Below are positions 14,438 to 22,169 of a stretch of 25,845 nt of DNA, piece after piece. The notes under the pieces are model-generated. The model was not told the DNA's origin and searched no databases. It saw only the letters and a program-made list of their open reading frames with translations. Each line of letters opens with the position of its first letter. The first letter of the stretch is position 1. Source of the DNA: DATGEP01 sp035310125 (GTDB lineage: Bacteria > Chloroflexota > Ktedonobacteria > Ktedonobacterales > JADMIN01); contig DATGEP010000131.1 in assembly GCA_035310125.1 (NCBI GenBank), forward strand, positions 1-25,845, written 5' to 3'. The position numbers and the translations under genes are program-made.

Positions 14438-14453
14438 CCCGGTGAGCGCCGGG
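14438..14453. terminator. Short hairpin between converging genes
   Basis: CCCGG-TGAGCG-CCGGG lies in the 55-bp gap between the converging peroxiredoxin and sedolisin genes. The stem is only 5 bp and there is no T-run, so this is a weak candidate. Confidence 0.25.
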
Positions 14454-14455
14454 CA

Positions 14456-16171
14456 TTACGTCAGCGAGAGCAGATCGTGAACAAGCGTGCCAGCGTCGGG
14501 CGTGCCCCAGCCGGTGCTGAAGTCCCAGCCTGGGGTGGCCGGATAGTAGAGGTTGCCGCCCATCGTCACGTCGTGGAAGGGTGCCGCTGCGCCGCTATTC
14601 GCCGTGCTGCCCAGCCGGTATAGCGCGGGGTTGAGGAAGCCGAGCCGTTTGCCGCTGGCGGCGCCGGCCTGGTCGGCCAGCGCGACAATCCCAGCCCAGA
14701 GCGGAGCGGCGGCGCTGGTGCCACCAACCACCGTCCAGCAGTCCCCGCCGGAGCATCTGCCGTCCGAAAAGTAGATGCTGTAGCCGGTGAGGGGGTCCGC
14801 GTCGGCGGAGATGTCGGGCACCTGGCGCATGCCATTGCTGAAGCTGTTGTCCACGCCAGATCCTGTCTGCCAGGAGGGGCGCTGGTAGTAGACGCTGAGG
14901 CCGCCGCCAGTGCCCGCGCCTTCCAACGGACCTTCCCAGCCAGCTTCACGTCCGTACGAGTCGTCGCCGTTGAGGAAGAGCGCGGTGCCGCCGACGGCGG
15001 TTACATACGGGCTGGATGCGGGCAGGCTGACGGAAAGCTGATTGTTTTGACACCCGTAGGCGCCGGAATCACCGCTGGCGACCAGCACAGACATGCCTTG
15101 CGCGCCAGCTTGCTGGAAGGTGCTGTCCAGCGAATTGAGAAAACTGTTGGCGTCGGACTGCGTCAGGCCCGCCTCACAGGCACCGAGACTGATGCTGAGA
15201 ATCTGCGCTTTGCCATCCGACACCATCTGGCTGAACATCTGCGCGATGGAGCCGAGATCCCCCGGACTTTCATAGGCGATGAGGCTGGCGCGCGGCGCAA
15301 TGGCATGGAGCACTTCGATGTCCAGCACTGGCTCAGGACTTGTCGAGCGCGAGCCGCCGCTCACTTTCACTACCCGCACGGCAGGCGCGCTGATGCCATA
15401 CGCGCTATCGTAGGTCGTAACATCGTTGGGATGGAACGCATCAATCTCCGCGAGCGCAACGGTGATATTCGTGCCATCCAATCCCGCGCTGAGTAGCGGC
15501 GCGATGGAATAGGCATCGCGGAGGTCGGTAGGTGTGTAGCCAGCGGTGCCGGGCTGGAACGGAGAGCTGGGCGCCATCGCGACGCCGCGGTGGAAGATGT
15601 GGCGGTTCTCCAGGCCCAGCACACCGGATACGATGCCACTGAGCGCGGGCGGAATCCGCGCCGGACCCGCGGCGGCGTAGTAGAGATCGCCATCGGAGGC
15701 GCGGTAATCATCAATCGAAACCTGGAAGAGCGCTTCGACCTGGCGAACCGTGCCGCGCGCGCTGATCAATGTCCCCGCGTCTTGCGTGACGGTGAGACCC
15801 GCATCGCGTAGCATCGTGGCGGCGCGTGCGCGGTCCTGCGTGGTGGGACCGAACTGGCTGGCATACTGGGCCGGGGTGAGATAGTGGCGATACCGTGGCG
15901 AGGAGGGATTGCTGACGGCGGCAAGCGTGGCCGTGAAGTCCGTTTGGCTCTGTCCGCGCAGCACCAGGCTGACATCTATTGTTCGCGAGCCATCGGCGGG
16001 GCCGAGCCGAGTGGTGGTGGCGGGATGAGCGGTGCTGGTATGCGCGGGTGATTGCGGGCGGCCCAGACTACCGCTCGCAACGAGACTTATCGCCGTGACA
16101 AGCACCAGCACGGCGGAAACCGCCAGCCCAATGCGCTTACGCACGCGACGCGCGCCGTTCGCAGTTCTCAT
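14456..16171 (-). CDS. Secreted S53 family peptidase (sedolisin/kumamolisin type)
   Basis: A 571-residue acid serine-carboxyl peptidase precursor. Basic residues and a hydrophobic stretch at the N-terminus (about 13-35) form the signal peptide. A pro-kumamolisin activation domain follows (about 60-200; R-Y-R-H-Y-L-T-P is its hallmark). The mature catalytic domain shows E-P-V-L-D (Glu280, Asp284), S-G-D-S-G-A (oxyanion Asp368) and G-G-T-S-A-A-A-P with the nucleophile Ser486, so the Ser-Glu-Asp triad is intact. The C-terminal calcium site is seen in D-V-T-M-G and G-W-D-F-S-T-G-W-G-T-P. The start at 16171 is supported by GAGGGGGAT; 9 further in-frame codons upstream are possible. It is the last gene of an operon behind a lipoprotein (39-bp gap). 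Confidence 0.93.
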   Translation of the reverse strand: MRTANGARRVRKRIGLAVSAVLVLVTAISLVASGSLGRPQSPAHTSTAHPATTTRLGPADGSRTIDVSLVLRGQSQTDFTATLAAVSNPSSPRYRHYLTPAQYASQFGPTTQDRARAATMLRDAGLTVTQDAGTLISARGTVRQVEALFQVSIDDYRASDGDLYYAAAGPARIPPALSGIVSGVLGLENRHIFHRGVAMAPSSPFQPGTAGYTPTDLRDAYSIAPLLSAGLDGTNITVALAEIDAFHPNDVTTYDSAYGISAPAVRVVKVSGGSRSTSPEPVLDIEVLHAIAPRASLIAYESPGDLGSIAQMFSQMVSDGKAQILSISLGACEAGLTQSDANSFLNSLDSTFQQAGAQGMSVLVASGDSGAYGCQNNQLSVSLPASSPYVTAVGGTALFLNGDDSYGREAGWEGPLEGAGTGGGLSVYYQRPSWQTGSGVDNSFSNGMRQVPDISADADPLTGYSIYFSDGRCSGGDCWTVVGGTSAAAPLWAGIVALADQAGAASGKRLGFLNPALYRLGSTANSGAAAPFHDVTMGGNLYYPATPGWDFSTGWGTPDAGTLVHDLLSLT

Positions 16172-16210
16172 AACATCCCCCTCGATGTGTGATCGCATTC
16201 GCGCCCCGCG

Positions 16211-16849
16211 TCATGTCCAGACGACACTGTTTACCATCTGGTCATAGTTGGCGTTGGGCACAACTTTGGTATCGGGGCTGTTGGGGTCGAGCGGACTGGC
16301 CGCGATGAACACAACGCCGACGGTACCTCGCGTGGCCGCCATGAATTCGAGGTAAACAAGCTCCTGAGGAGCGTTCGTCTGATTGGTCGCGGCGGCAAAT
16401 GACTGGCCAGCACCGGGAACATAGCCGATCTCCGCGCCATTGATCGGCCCCTGGTCCTGGATGCCTGAGAATTGATCGGGGGTCAGCTCCTGCTGCTCGA
16501 CCCGTGAAAGCAGCTGGGCGCTGGTGGTGCCGTTGGAGACACCGACGCTCTCGAAGAGGACGGTGACATCGCCCAGGTTGCTGGATGCGCCCAGCTGCGC
16601 GCTCGATGAGTCGGAGCTCTGCACGGTGAAAGGATCGAAGTAGCTGAAGCGAAAGTGCGCGAGCGAAAGCGTGTGCTCGGCGTGGGCGCCACGATTCGGC
16701 GGGGGGCAGTTGCTTGGGCAAGGTGTCGGCGTGGAGTCGGCGCCTGGAATCGGCTGCGCGCAGGCCATTGCCGCGAGCAGCACGGTGAATAGCGCCAGCG
16801 CAACCCGTATGCGGCGCGTGGGATATCCACGGTTGGAGTACGATTTCAT
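16211..16849 (-). CDS. Putative lipoprotein of unknown function
   Basis: A 212-residue exported protein. The N-terminus is basic (Y-P-T-R-R-I-R) followed by a hydrophobic core and L-L-A-A-M-A-C, which reads as a lipobox with Cys30 as the lipidated residue; the -3 position is Ala rather than Leu. A Pro/Cys-rich spacer (T-P-C-P-S-N-C-P-P-P) leads to a beta-rich domain with a repeated pattern of small and acidic residues; I do not recognise the family. The ATG overlaps the stop of the upstream gene by 4 bp (ATGA at 16846-16849), and GGAGGAGGG precedes it, so it is coupled to the zinc-ribbon membrane protein. Its role may be linked to that protein or to the sedolisin downstream. Confidence 0.75.
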   Translation of the reverse strand: MKSYSNRGYPTRRIRVALALFTVLLAAMACAQPIPGADSTPTPCPSNCPPPNRGAHAEHTLSLAHFRFSYFDPFTVQSSDSSSAQLGASSNLGDVTVLFESVGVSNGTTSAQLLSRVEQQELTPDQFSGIQDQGPINGAEIGYVPGAGQSFAAATNQTNAPQELVYLEFMAATRGTVGVVFIAASPLDPNSPDTKVVPNANYDQMVNSVVWT

Positions 16850-17985
16850 GCGTGGCCCTCCTCCCCCACGGGCGCGGCGCTACGGCGGTCGCGCCGGGCG
16901 ATGCTGCGTAGGGCGATGCCGCAGTGCGGACAGAACGCGACATCAGGGATGCGATGCCCGCAGTGCGGGCAGACGAGCGTGCCGCCATGACCGAGCGGGC
17001 GCGCTTTCTCGATGAGGCCAATATGCAGGACGACGCGAGCGAGCAGCAGCAGCGCGCCGAGCGTCGCGGCGTACCAGACGAGCGAGAGAATCGGGCCGCC
17101 GAGCAGCGCACTTCCGACGGCGGGAACGATCTGCCCCAGCACGCCGAGCAGGACGGCGACCGGCACGGATGTGATGCTGGGCAGGTAGCGCGCGGGCGGG
17201 TGTGGGTCGCGTCGCAGCCAGATCGCCGCGCAGATGAGTCCGGTTGTGGTAGCGTCGAGCAGGGGGACGAGCAGCGCAATGCGGATGACTGGGAGCGCCC
17301 AGGAGTACGCGGGACCGAGGCGCTGGAAAGGGCCGGCAATGAGGATCCATGAGTAGATGACGCTCTGCGCGGCGGCGAAACCCAGACTGGAGGCAGCGCC
17401 GAAAGCAAGCCCATCGAGCAGGTCGTCAAAGCGGCGGCGAGTGAAGAAGAGCACGAACGGCCCAACCAGCATGAGAAGCTGGCCGAGGATCGTCAGACCC
17501 ACGGCGGTGAGGAGAATGTAGCTGGCGCGAGGCGCGAAGGCGACGCGCGCCTGGCTGAGGATGACACGGTAAAACGCGAGACTCATCGCGACGCCGAGCA
17601 CGGCACCGGCGGCGAATGTACTCGCGAGCACGGGCACCGGCTCGCCGTCGTGGATCTCCGCGACGAAGAAGTAGATGAGGTACAGAATGGGAACGAGCAG
17701 CGCCGCAAGCACGATGGAGAGCGGGACGAGCCGCCCCAGCCCGACGAGGAAGATGACGGTCGCGCTCGCCAGCAATATCCAGCGTACCCGATGGGTATGA
17801 GTGGGATTGAGGTGAGGGAATAGCGTCGAGACGGCGCTCAGATGCAAGACATCCTCGCGCGGGTCGGCGGCGAAGGCGTGGCGGCGGCGGCGATCGAACG
17901 GCTGGCCGGCGTCGGGCAGAGCGGTGCCGCAGTGGATGCAGAAGCGCATGGCTGGGGTTTCGCGCCCACAGTTGGGGCAGGTCAT
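16846..17985 (-). CDS. Double zinc-ribbon, PrsW-like polytopic membrane protein
   Basis: A 379-residue protein with a zinc ribbon at each end and about eight or nine hydrophobic helices between. The N-terminal ribbon is C-P-N-C (Cys3, Cys6) with C-I-H-C (Cys16, Cys19); the C-terminal one is C-P-H-C twice. The core resembles PrsW-type intramembrane proteases: F-D-D-L-L-D-G-L-A-F-G-A-A-S-S-L-G-F-A-A matches the D-D-P-x-D-G-x-x-Y-G-A-A motif. The catalytic elements look lost: the preceding helix reads L-G-Q-L-L-M where PrsW has E-E-x-x-K, and the A-x-E-N motif reads A-A-Q-S. It may be a pseudo-protease or scaffold. The ATG at 17985 follows GAGGAG; the next gene overlaps by 4 bp. Confidence in the PrsW relation is moderate. 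Confidence 0.7.
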   Translation of the reverse strand: MTCPNCGRETPAMRFCIHCGTALPDAGQPFDRRRRHAFAADPREDVLHLSAVSTLFPHLNPTHTHRVRWILLASATVIFLVGLGRLVPLSIVLAALLVPILYLIYFFVAEIHDGEPVPVLASTFAAGAVLGVAMSLAFYRVILSQARVAFAPRASYILLTAVGLTILGQLLMLVGPFVLFFTRRRFDDLLDGLAFGAASSLGFAAAQSVIYSWILIAGPFQRLGPAYSWALPVIRIALLVPLLDATTTGLICAAIWLRRDPHPPARYLPSITSVPVAVLLGVLGQIVPAVGSALLGGPILSLVWYAATLGALLLLARVVLHIGLIEKARPLGHGGTLVCPHCGHRIPDVAFCPHCGIALRSIARRDRRSAAPVGEEGHA

Positions 17986-18459
17986 ACGCTGTATTCTCCT
18001 CATTCATCATTGGAACAACCACAACCGAGCCGGAGTGCCGCGCGGTTTCTCGGCACCTCCACCACATGGAGCTCCACATTGCGTATCGGGTGCACCAATG
18101 GCGGATGGCGTGATTGGCTGATTGATGTGTGTGGATAGTATACCGGAATGTCAACCAACTGTGGAAGCAGGTAGAGGGGCCTCAGCAAGCGTACCACGGG
18201 AATGATGCCATCTGGCAGTGAATGGAGCTACTAGCTGGTTGGCGTGGCATCAAGATCAGCCGCGATACGGTGTAGCACGGCGCGGGCCGCGGACTGAAAC
18301 CCTGGGCGACTGCCAACGTCCCGCCCGGATGTGATATGAGGTCTTGGGCGGCATGCCCTCGGAGACGCGGCACGGTGGCGGCGGCAGGCACGGCGCCGTA
18401 CCATATGTGCATGTCGCGATAGTCCACCCGACGGGCACGAGCGCTAGAGGAGCCAGACA
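17986..18459. other. Gene-free divergent intergenic region with degraded repeats
   Basis: No gene is supported. A bulged hairpin lies at 18032-18060 (GGAG-TGCCG with CGGCA-C-CTCC), about 50 bp upstream of the PrsW-like gene, in what would be its leader. A degraded right half of the dispersed element occupies roughly 18291-18338 and a degraded REP-like string 18371-18401. A TATACT box on the minus strand near 18136-18141 is the only -10 candidate I see for the PrsW operon. Confidence 0.55.
18291..18401. repeat. Dispersed element copy D and degraded hairpin
   Basis: CCCTGGGCGACTGCCAACG is shared exactly with copy A (near 935), followed by TCCCGCCCGGATGTGATATGA, a diverged form of the copy A right end. 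The GCGGCAGGCACGGCGCCGTACC string that follows is a decayed relative of the GTAG-tailed hairpins. Confidence 0.5.
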
Positions 18460-18975
18460 ATGGACGTAGCGGAAGCCATCCGCAACAAACGCGCGGTACG
18501 CCAGTTTACGGAACAACCGCTGCCGGAAGAGGCGATACACACTATTCTCAATGCCGGGCGGCGAGCGCAAAGCTCAAAGAACAGCCAGCCCTGGCAGTTC
18601 GTCGCCGTGCGCGACAAGGAGACGCTGGTGAAGCTCTCCACGTGCGGCGACTTCGCGAGGCATCTGGCGGGCGCGGCGCTGGGCGTTGTGCTGCTCACGC
18701 AGGGTTCCGAGGCTGGCTCGGCGGAGTGGCTGATGTTCGATCTCGGGCAGGCGGCGTCGTATATGCAGCTTGCCGCGTGGGAGCTGGGCATCGGCTCGTG
18801 CATCGCGACGATTTATCATCCAGACCAGGCCAGGGCGATTCTACAGGCGCCGGCGGATTATCGCTGCGATGTGGCGCTCTCGTTCGGGTATCCCGCGGCG
18901 GCCGAGATACAGCGCCCACCACGCGCGGGCGGGCGCAAGCCATTGGATGAGATGGTGCGCTGGGAGCGCTGGTAA
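18460..18975 (+). CDS. Nitroreductase family protein
   Basis: A 171-residue flavin-dependent oxidoreductase. R-N-K-R-A-V-R-Q-F (8-16) and Q-S-S-K-N-S-Q-P-W-Q-F (37-47) bind the FMN phosphate and ring. A central helix (M-L-F/M-F-D-L-G-Q-A, then L-A-A-W-E-L-G-I-G-S-C) is the usual dimer-core segment, and F-G-Y-P-A lies near the end. The protein is on the short side of the family. GAGGAG sits 7 nt before the ATG. The reaction would be NAD(P)H-dependent reduction of nitroaromatics, quinones or a physiological substrate that cannot be told from the sequence. Its TAA is directly followed by the GTG of the next gene, so the two form an operon. Confidence 0.88.
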   Translation: MDVAEAIRNKRAVRQFTEQPLPEEAIHTILNAGRRAQSSKNSQPWQFVAVRDKETLVKLSTCGDFARHLAGAALGVVLLTQGSEAGSAEWLMFDLGQAASYMQLAAWELGIGSCIATIYHPDQARAILQAPADYRCDVALSFGYPAAAEIQRPPRAGGRKPLDEMVRWERW

Positions 18976-19689
18976 GTGGTGGCTACACGGTCGGGAATCG
19001 TAGCGCTGGTTGGGTCAGGTGAGTTTCTGCCAGTCAGCGAGCCGCTGGATAGAGTGCTGTTGGAGCGACTGAGCGAGCCGGCGCGCGTGGTGGTGCTGCC
19101 GACGGCCTCCGCGCCGGACGGGCAGGGCGTGCCAGAGCGTTGGGCAAAGATGGGCGTCGAGCATTTCACGCGGCTGGGCACGGCGGTCGAGCCGGTGATG
19201 GCGCTGACACGCGCGGATGCCGCATCCAGCGCGCTGGCCGGGAGGATCGCGGCGGCGAATATGGTGTATCTCTCCGGCGGCAAGCCGGGCTATCTGGTGG
19301 ACACGCTGCGTGATACGGCGGTTTGGCGCGCTATCGTGGGGGTCTATGCGGCGGGCGGCGTTGTGGCAGGCTGCTCGGCGGGCGCGATGGCGCTGGCGGG
19401 GCGGCTGCTGGGTGTGCCACTGGTGCAATCGGGACGGCCCGCGCTCGGCCTCGTGCCTGAGCTGGCGGTGGTGCCCCACTTCGACGAGCTGCCGCGCTGG
19501 CTGTCAGGATTTGTCCGGCTGGCAGCCTCCGGCGTTCCAGTCGCGGGCGTCGAAGGCGCGACGGCGCTGATTATCCACGGCGACGAATGGTCCGTCGCCG
19601 GGCGCGGGGGCGTGACACTGTTCGCGGGCGGGCGCCGGACACGGTACAGCGCGGGTGAGCGCATAACACGCCCGCGGTCGCCTGAATAA
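18976..19689 (+). CDS. Peptidase S51-like (cyanophycinase/peptidase E type) protein
   Basis: A 237-residue protein with the class I glutamine-amidotransferase-like fold used by S51 peptidases. It starts with A-L-V-G-S-G-E-F (10-17), has Y-L-S-G-G-K-P-G-Y (98-106) and the nucleophile elbow A-G-C-S-A-G-A-M with Ser134. V-P-H-F-D near 165 is the conserved His-containing strand of the family. Alpha-aspartyl dipeptidase and cyanophycinase are characterised members; the substrate here is unknown. The GTG start at 18976 immediately follows the nitroreductase stop; a second GTG at 18979 is equally possible and the GGGAG ahead of it lies in the nitroreductase gene. Confidence 0.85.
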   Translation: MVATRSGIVALVGSGEFLPVSEPLDRVLLERLSEPARVVVLPTASAPDGQGVPERWAKMGVEHFTRLGTAVEPVMALTRADAASSALAGRIAAANMVYLSGGKPGYLVDTLRDTAVWRAIVGVYAAGGVVAGCSAGAMALAGRLLGVPLVQSGRPALGLVPELAVVPHFDELPRWLSGFVRLAASGVPVAGVEGATALIIHGDEWSVAGRGGVTLFAGGRRTRYSAGERITRPRSPE

Positions 19690-19712
19690 ACGCGATATGT
19701 CAACATACGCCA

Positions 19713-19771
19713 ATAGTTTTCTAACGTAAATTAGTTTGCATTTCACGAACTATTGTGATAGTATCAACTAT
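19713..19771 (+). promoter_or_regulatory. Promoter and MarR operator array
   Basis: In a strongly A+T-rich gap, half-sites recur in both directions: ATAGTT (19713-19718), TTAGTT (19732-19737), AACTAT (19748-19753), ATAGT (19758-19762) and AACTAT (19766-19771). They pair as ACTAT-TGTG-ATAGT and ATAGT-ATCA-ACTAT. A promoter TTTGCA (19735-19740) with TAGTAT (19759-19764), spacer 18 bp, lies inside the array, so a bound dimer would block the polymerase. The adjacent MarR protein is the obvious ligand. Confidence 0.55.
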
Positions 19772-19797
19772 ATCGAACATGATCGGAGGCGCACTTT

Positions 19798-20283
19798 ATG
19801 GAATTCATCCCCGAAGGCTCGCCGTCCGTGCACGCGGTGATGGAGGCAATGTGGCGCGTCAACCATGCACGGCTGCGCTCGCATACGCCTGAGTGGGTGC
19901 ATCTCGATCTCTCCATTGGTCAGCTAAAGACATTGATGGTGCTGGCCTCGCATCCACGGATGAGCGTGGGCATGGTGGCGGAGACGCTGGAGGTTGGTAA
20001 GCCCGCCGCGAGCATGCTGGTGGACCGGCTGGTGCACCTTGGCTTTGCGCAGCGGACAGAAGATCGCGAGGATCGTCGGCGCACATGGGTGGAGGCGACG
20101 GCAGCGGGGACCGAGCTGGTCGCGCGGCTGCGGCAGGGCGGCAGCGAGCGGCTCTCGCATGCGCTTGAGCTCATGGAACCCGAAGATCGTGATGCGCTCC
20201 TGCGCGGCCTGCAAGCGCTGGCCGCCATCGCGGAGCGCGAGGCAGCCCTGACGAACGGGGCACTACCGACAAAACGAGATTAG
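19798..20283 (+). CDS. MarR family transcriptional repressor
   Basis: A 161-residue winged-helix regulator. An N-terminal helix (about 10-40) for dimerisation precedes L-S-I-G-Q-L-K-T-L-M-V-L, the recognition region M-S-V-G-M-V-A-E-T-L-E-V-G-K-P-A-A-S-M-L-V (about 60-80), and the wing R-T-E-D-R-E-D-R-R-R-T-W-V, whose D-x-R pattern is typical of MarR. GGAGG lies just before the ATG. The DHA2 exporter starts 20 bp after the stop, so the pair matches the common arrangement in which a MarR protein represses itself and a drug exporter until the exported compound binds. The half-site array at 19713-19771 supports autoregulation. Confidence 0.9.
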   Translation: MEFIPEGSPSVHAVMEAMWRVNHARLRSHTPEWVHLDLSIGQLKTLMVLASHPRMSVGMVAETLEVGKPAASMLVDRLVHLGFAQRTEDREDRRRTWVEATAAGTELVARLRQGGSERLSHALELMEPEDRDALLRGLQALAAIAEREAALTNGALPTKRD

Positions 20284-20303
20284 TGGCGGGAGAGGAATGT
20301 GTA

Positions 20304-22007
20304 ATGGCAGAGTCAGTTGTAGTCGGTAAGCCGGCCCCGGAGGCGACCGAGCCAGTCAGTCTGGCGGAATCGATGAGCCGGGCGCGGCTGGTGCCTATTG
20401 TCATCGGGCTGATGCTCGGCATGCTGCTCGCCGCGCTGGACCAGGCGGTTGTGGGTACGGCGATGCCGCATGTCATCGCGGATTTGGGCGGGACGAGTCA
20501 ATCTATTTCCTGGGTCATCACGGCGTATCTGCTGGCATCCACCGTCGGCGTGCCCATTTACGGCAAGCTTTCGGATATCTACGGGCGCCGCATCTTCTTT
20601 CTGGCAGGCATGGTCATTTTCCTGATTGGATCAGCGCTTTCCGGCACCAGTCATGATATGACGCAGCTTATTTTGTATCGTGGCATTCAGGGATTGGGCG
20701 CGGGCGCGCTCATGCCGATCGCGCAAGCCATCATCGGCGACATCTTCCCGCCGTCTGAGCGCGGGAAGTGGCAGGGTCTCTTCATGGCCGTCTTTGGCCT
20801 GGCGACGATCCTCGGCCCGCTGCTTGGCGGCTTCATCACCGATAACTGGGGCTGGCGCTGGGTCTTCTACGTCAACATGCCCGTCGGCGTGCTGGCAATC
20901 ATTACTGCCGGCATCACCATGCCGAATCTCGTCGTGCGCCGCCAGCACACGATTGATTATCTCGGCTCCTTCGCGCTGATCCTCTGGACCGTGCCGTTGC
21001 TACTCGGCCTGTCCTTCGCCGGTAACCAGTTCGACTGGGCATCCTGGCAATCGTTCATGCTCTTCGGATTCGCTGTCGTGATGCTGGTCGCATTCTTCGT
21101 GATCGAGCTGCGGGCGGCGGAGCCGATCATCAATCCGGCGCTGCTCAAGAACAGCATCTTTTCGGTTTCCGTGCTGACGACATTCCTGCTCAGCGCAGGC
21201 ATGTTCGGAGCGATCACCTTCCTGCCATACTTTGTGCAGCTCGTGCTTGGGCAGTCCGCCACGAATTCGGGCATCGTGCTGACGCCGATGATGATTGGCT
21301 TCATGATCAGCAGTATCATCGGTGGCCAGATCCTCTCGCGCACGGGCAAATACAAGATACTGGCGCTGCTCGGCTTCATCGTGGCAGCGTTTGGTATGTT
21401 CCTGCTCTCGCGCATGAGTCCGAGCACCACGAATGGCGAGCTGGTGCGCAACATGTTGATTACTGGACTGGGTATCGGCGTGATGATGAGCCTCTTTACC
21501 ATCGTCGTGCAAAACGCCTTCCCGTTCCGCATGCTTGGTGAGGTGACGGCGACGCTTTCGTTCTTCCGCTCGATGGGTGGGACGGTTGGCCTGGCGGTGC
21601 TTGGCACCATCATGAGCACCACCTTCGCCAGCAACTTGCAGGCGAGCATTCCAGCGCCGCTCAAGCCGTACATCCCCGTGAGCAAGCTCACCAATCTCAA
21701 TTCGGGATTCGGTGGCGGCACCGCGAGCCTGAAAAAGATACTCGCGCATTTCGGTCCGCAGCAAGCGCAGGCGCTGATGCAGCAGCTCGAAATGGCGATC
21801 CGGTCGAGCTTCTCGTCGGCGGTGACGGAGGTTTTCCTGATCGGCGCCGTCATGATGCTGCTCTCCTTCGCGGTGACGCTCTTCCTCAAGGAGATCCCGC
21901 TGCGCAAGAGCAACACGCATCGTGTCGCGGGCGGCGAGGCTGGTGGCGTAGCCACTGGGCAGCCTGGCGAGACGGAACAACCCATCGCTGTGGATATGGC
22001 GAGCTAG
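20304..22007 (+). CDS. DHA2 family 14-helix MFS drug exporter
   Basis: A 567-residue proton-coupled multidrug transporter of the inner membrane. L-A-A-L-D-Q-A-V-V-G-T-A-M-P (42-55) with Asp46 is the DHA2 first-helix motif; G-K-L-S-D-I-Y-G-R-R (87-96) is motif A; Y-R-G-I-Q-G-L-G-A-G (125-134) is motif B with Arg126; and G-L-A-T-I-L-G-P-L-L-G-G (165-176) is the antiporter motif C. Fourteen hydrophobic helices are visible, with an extracellular-type loop before the last. The ATG at 20304 is chosen for AGAGGA 7 nt upstream; a GTG at 20283 overlaps the MarR stop. Substrates are unknown; expression is presumably controlled by the MarR gene ahead of it. Confidence 0.93.
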   Translation: MAESVVVGKPAPEATEPVSLAESMSRARLVPIVIGLMLGMLLAALDQAVVGTAMPHVIADLGGTSQSISWVITAYLLASTVGVPIYGKLSDIYGRRIFFLAGMVIFLIGSALSGTSHDMTQLILYRGIQGLGAGALMPIAQAIIGDIFPPSERGKWQGLFMAVFGLATILGPLLGGFITDNWGWRWVFYVNMPVGVLAIITAGITMPNLVVRRQHTIDYLGSFALILWTVPLLLGLSFAGNQFDWASWQSFMLFGFAVVMLVAFFVIELRAAEPIINPALLKNSIFSVSVLTTFLLSAGMFGAITFLPYFVQLVLGQSATNSGIVLTPMMIGFMISSIIGGQILSRTGKYKILALLGFIVAAFGMFLLSRMSPSTTNGELVRNMLITGLGIGVMMSLFTIVVQNAFPFRMLGEVTATLSFFRSMGGTVGLAVLGTIMSTTFASNLQASIPAPLKPYIPVSKLTNLNSGFGGGTASLKKILAHFGPQQAQALMQQLEMAIRSSFSSAVTEVFLIGAVMMLLSFAVTLFLKEIPLRKSNTHRVAGGEAGGVATGQPGETEQPIAVDMAS

Positions 22008-22031
22008 CGATCCACTGAGCAACGCGAGATG

Positions 22032-22064
22032 CCCCATCCGACCTGCCGGGTGGGGACGTCTTTA
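22032..22064 (+). terminator. Intrinsic-like terminator after the DHA2 gene
   Basis: CCCCATCC, an 8-nt loop and GGGTGGGG form an 8-bp stem (one G-T pair), followed by ACGTCTTT. It lies 25 bp after the DHA2 stop and can also stop the converging MFS operon from the other side. The T-run is short. Confidence 0.55.
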
Positions 22065-22169
22065 TGACTGGGCTGCTATCGGCGCCTCACGTGTGGATAC
22101 CGGCTTCTTGCCGTCTTTGGGATCGTGCGCGCTGTGCCGGCGGGTGTATTTCGCGCGCGGTGGCGGCGC

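Noticed and set aside
20957..22037. Long minus-strand frames opposite the DHA2 exporter
   Set aside because: They mirror the transporter's codon pattern and show no features of their own.
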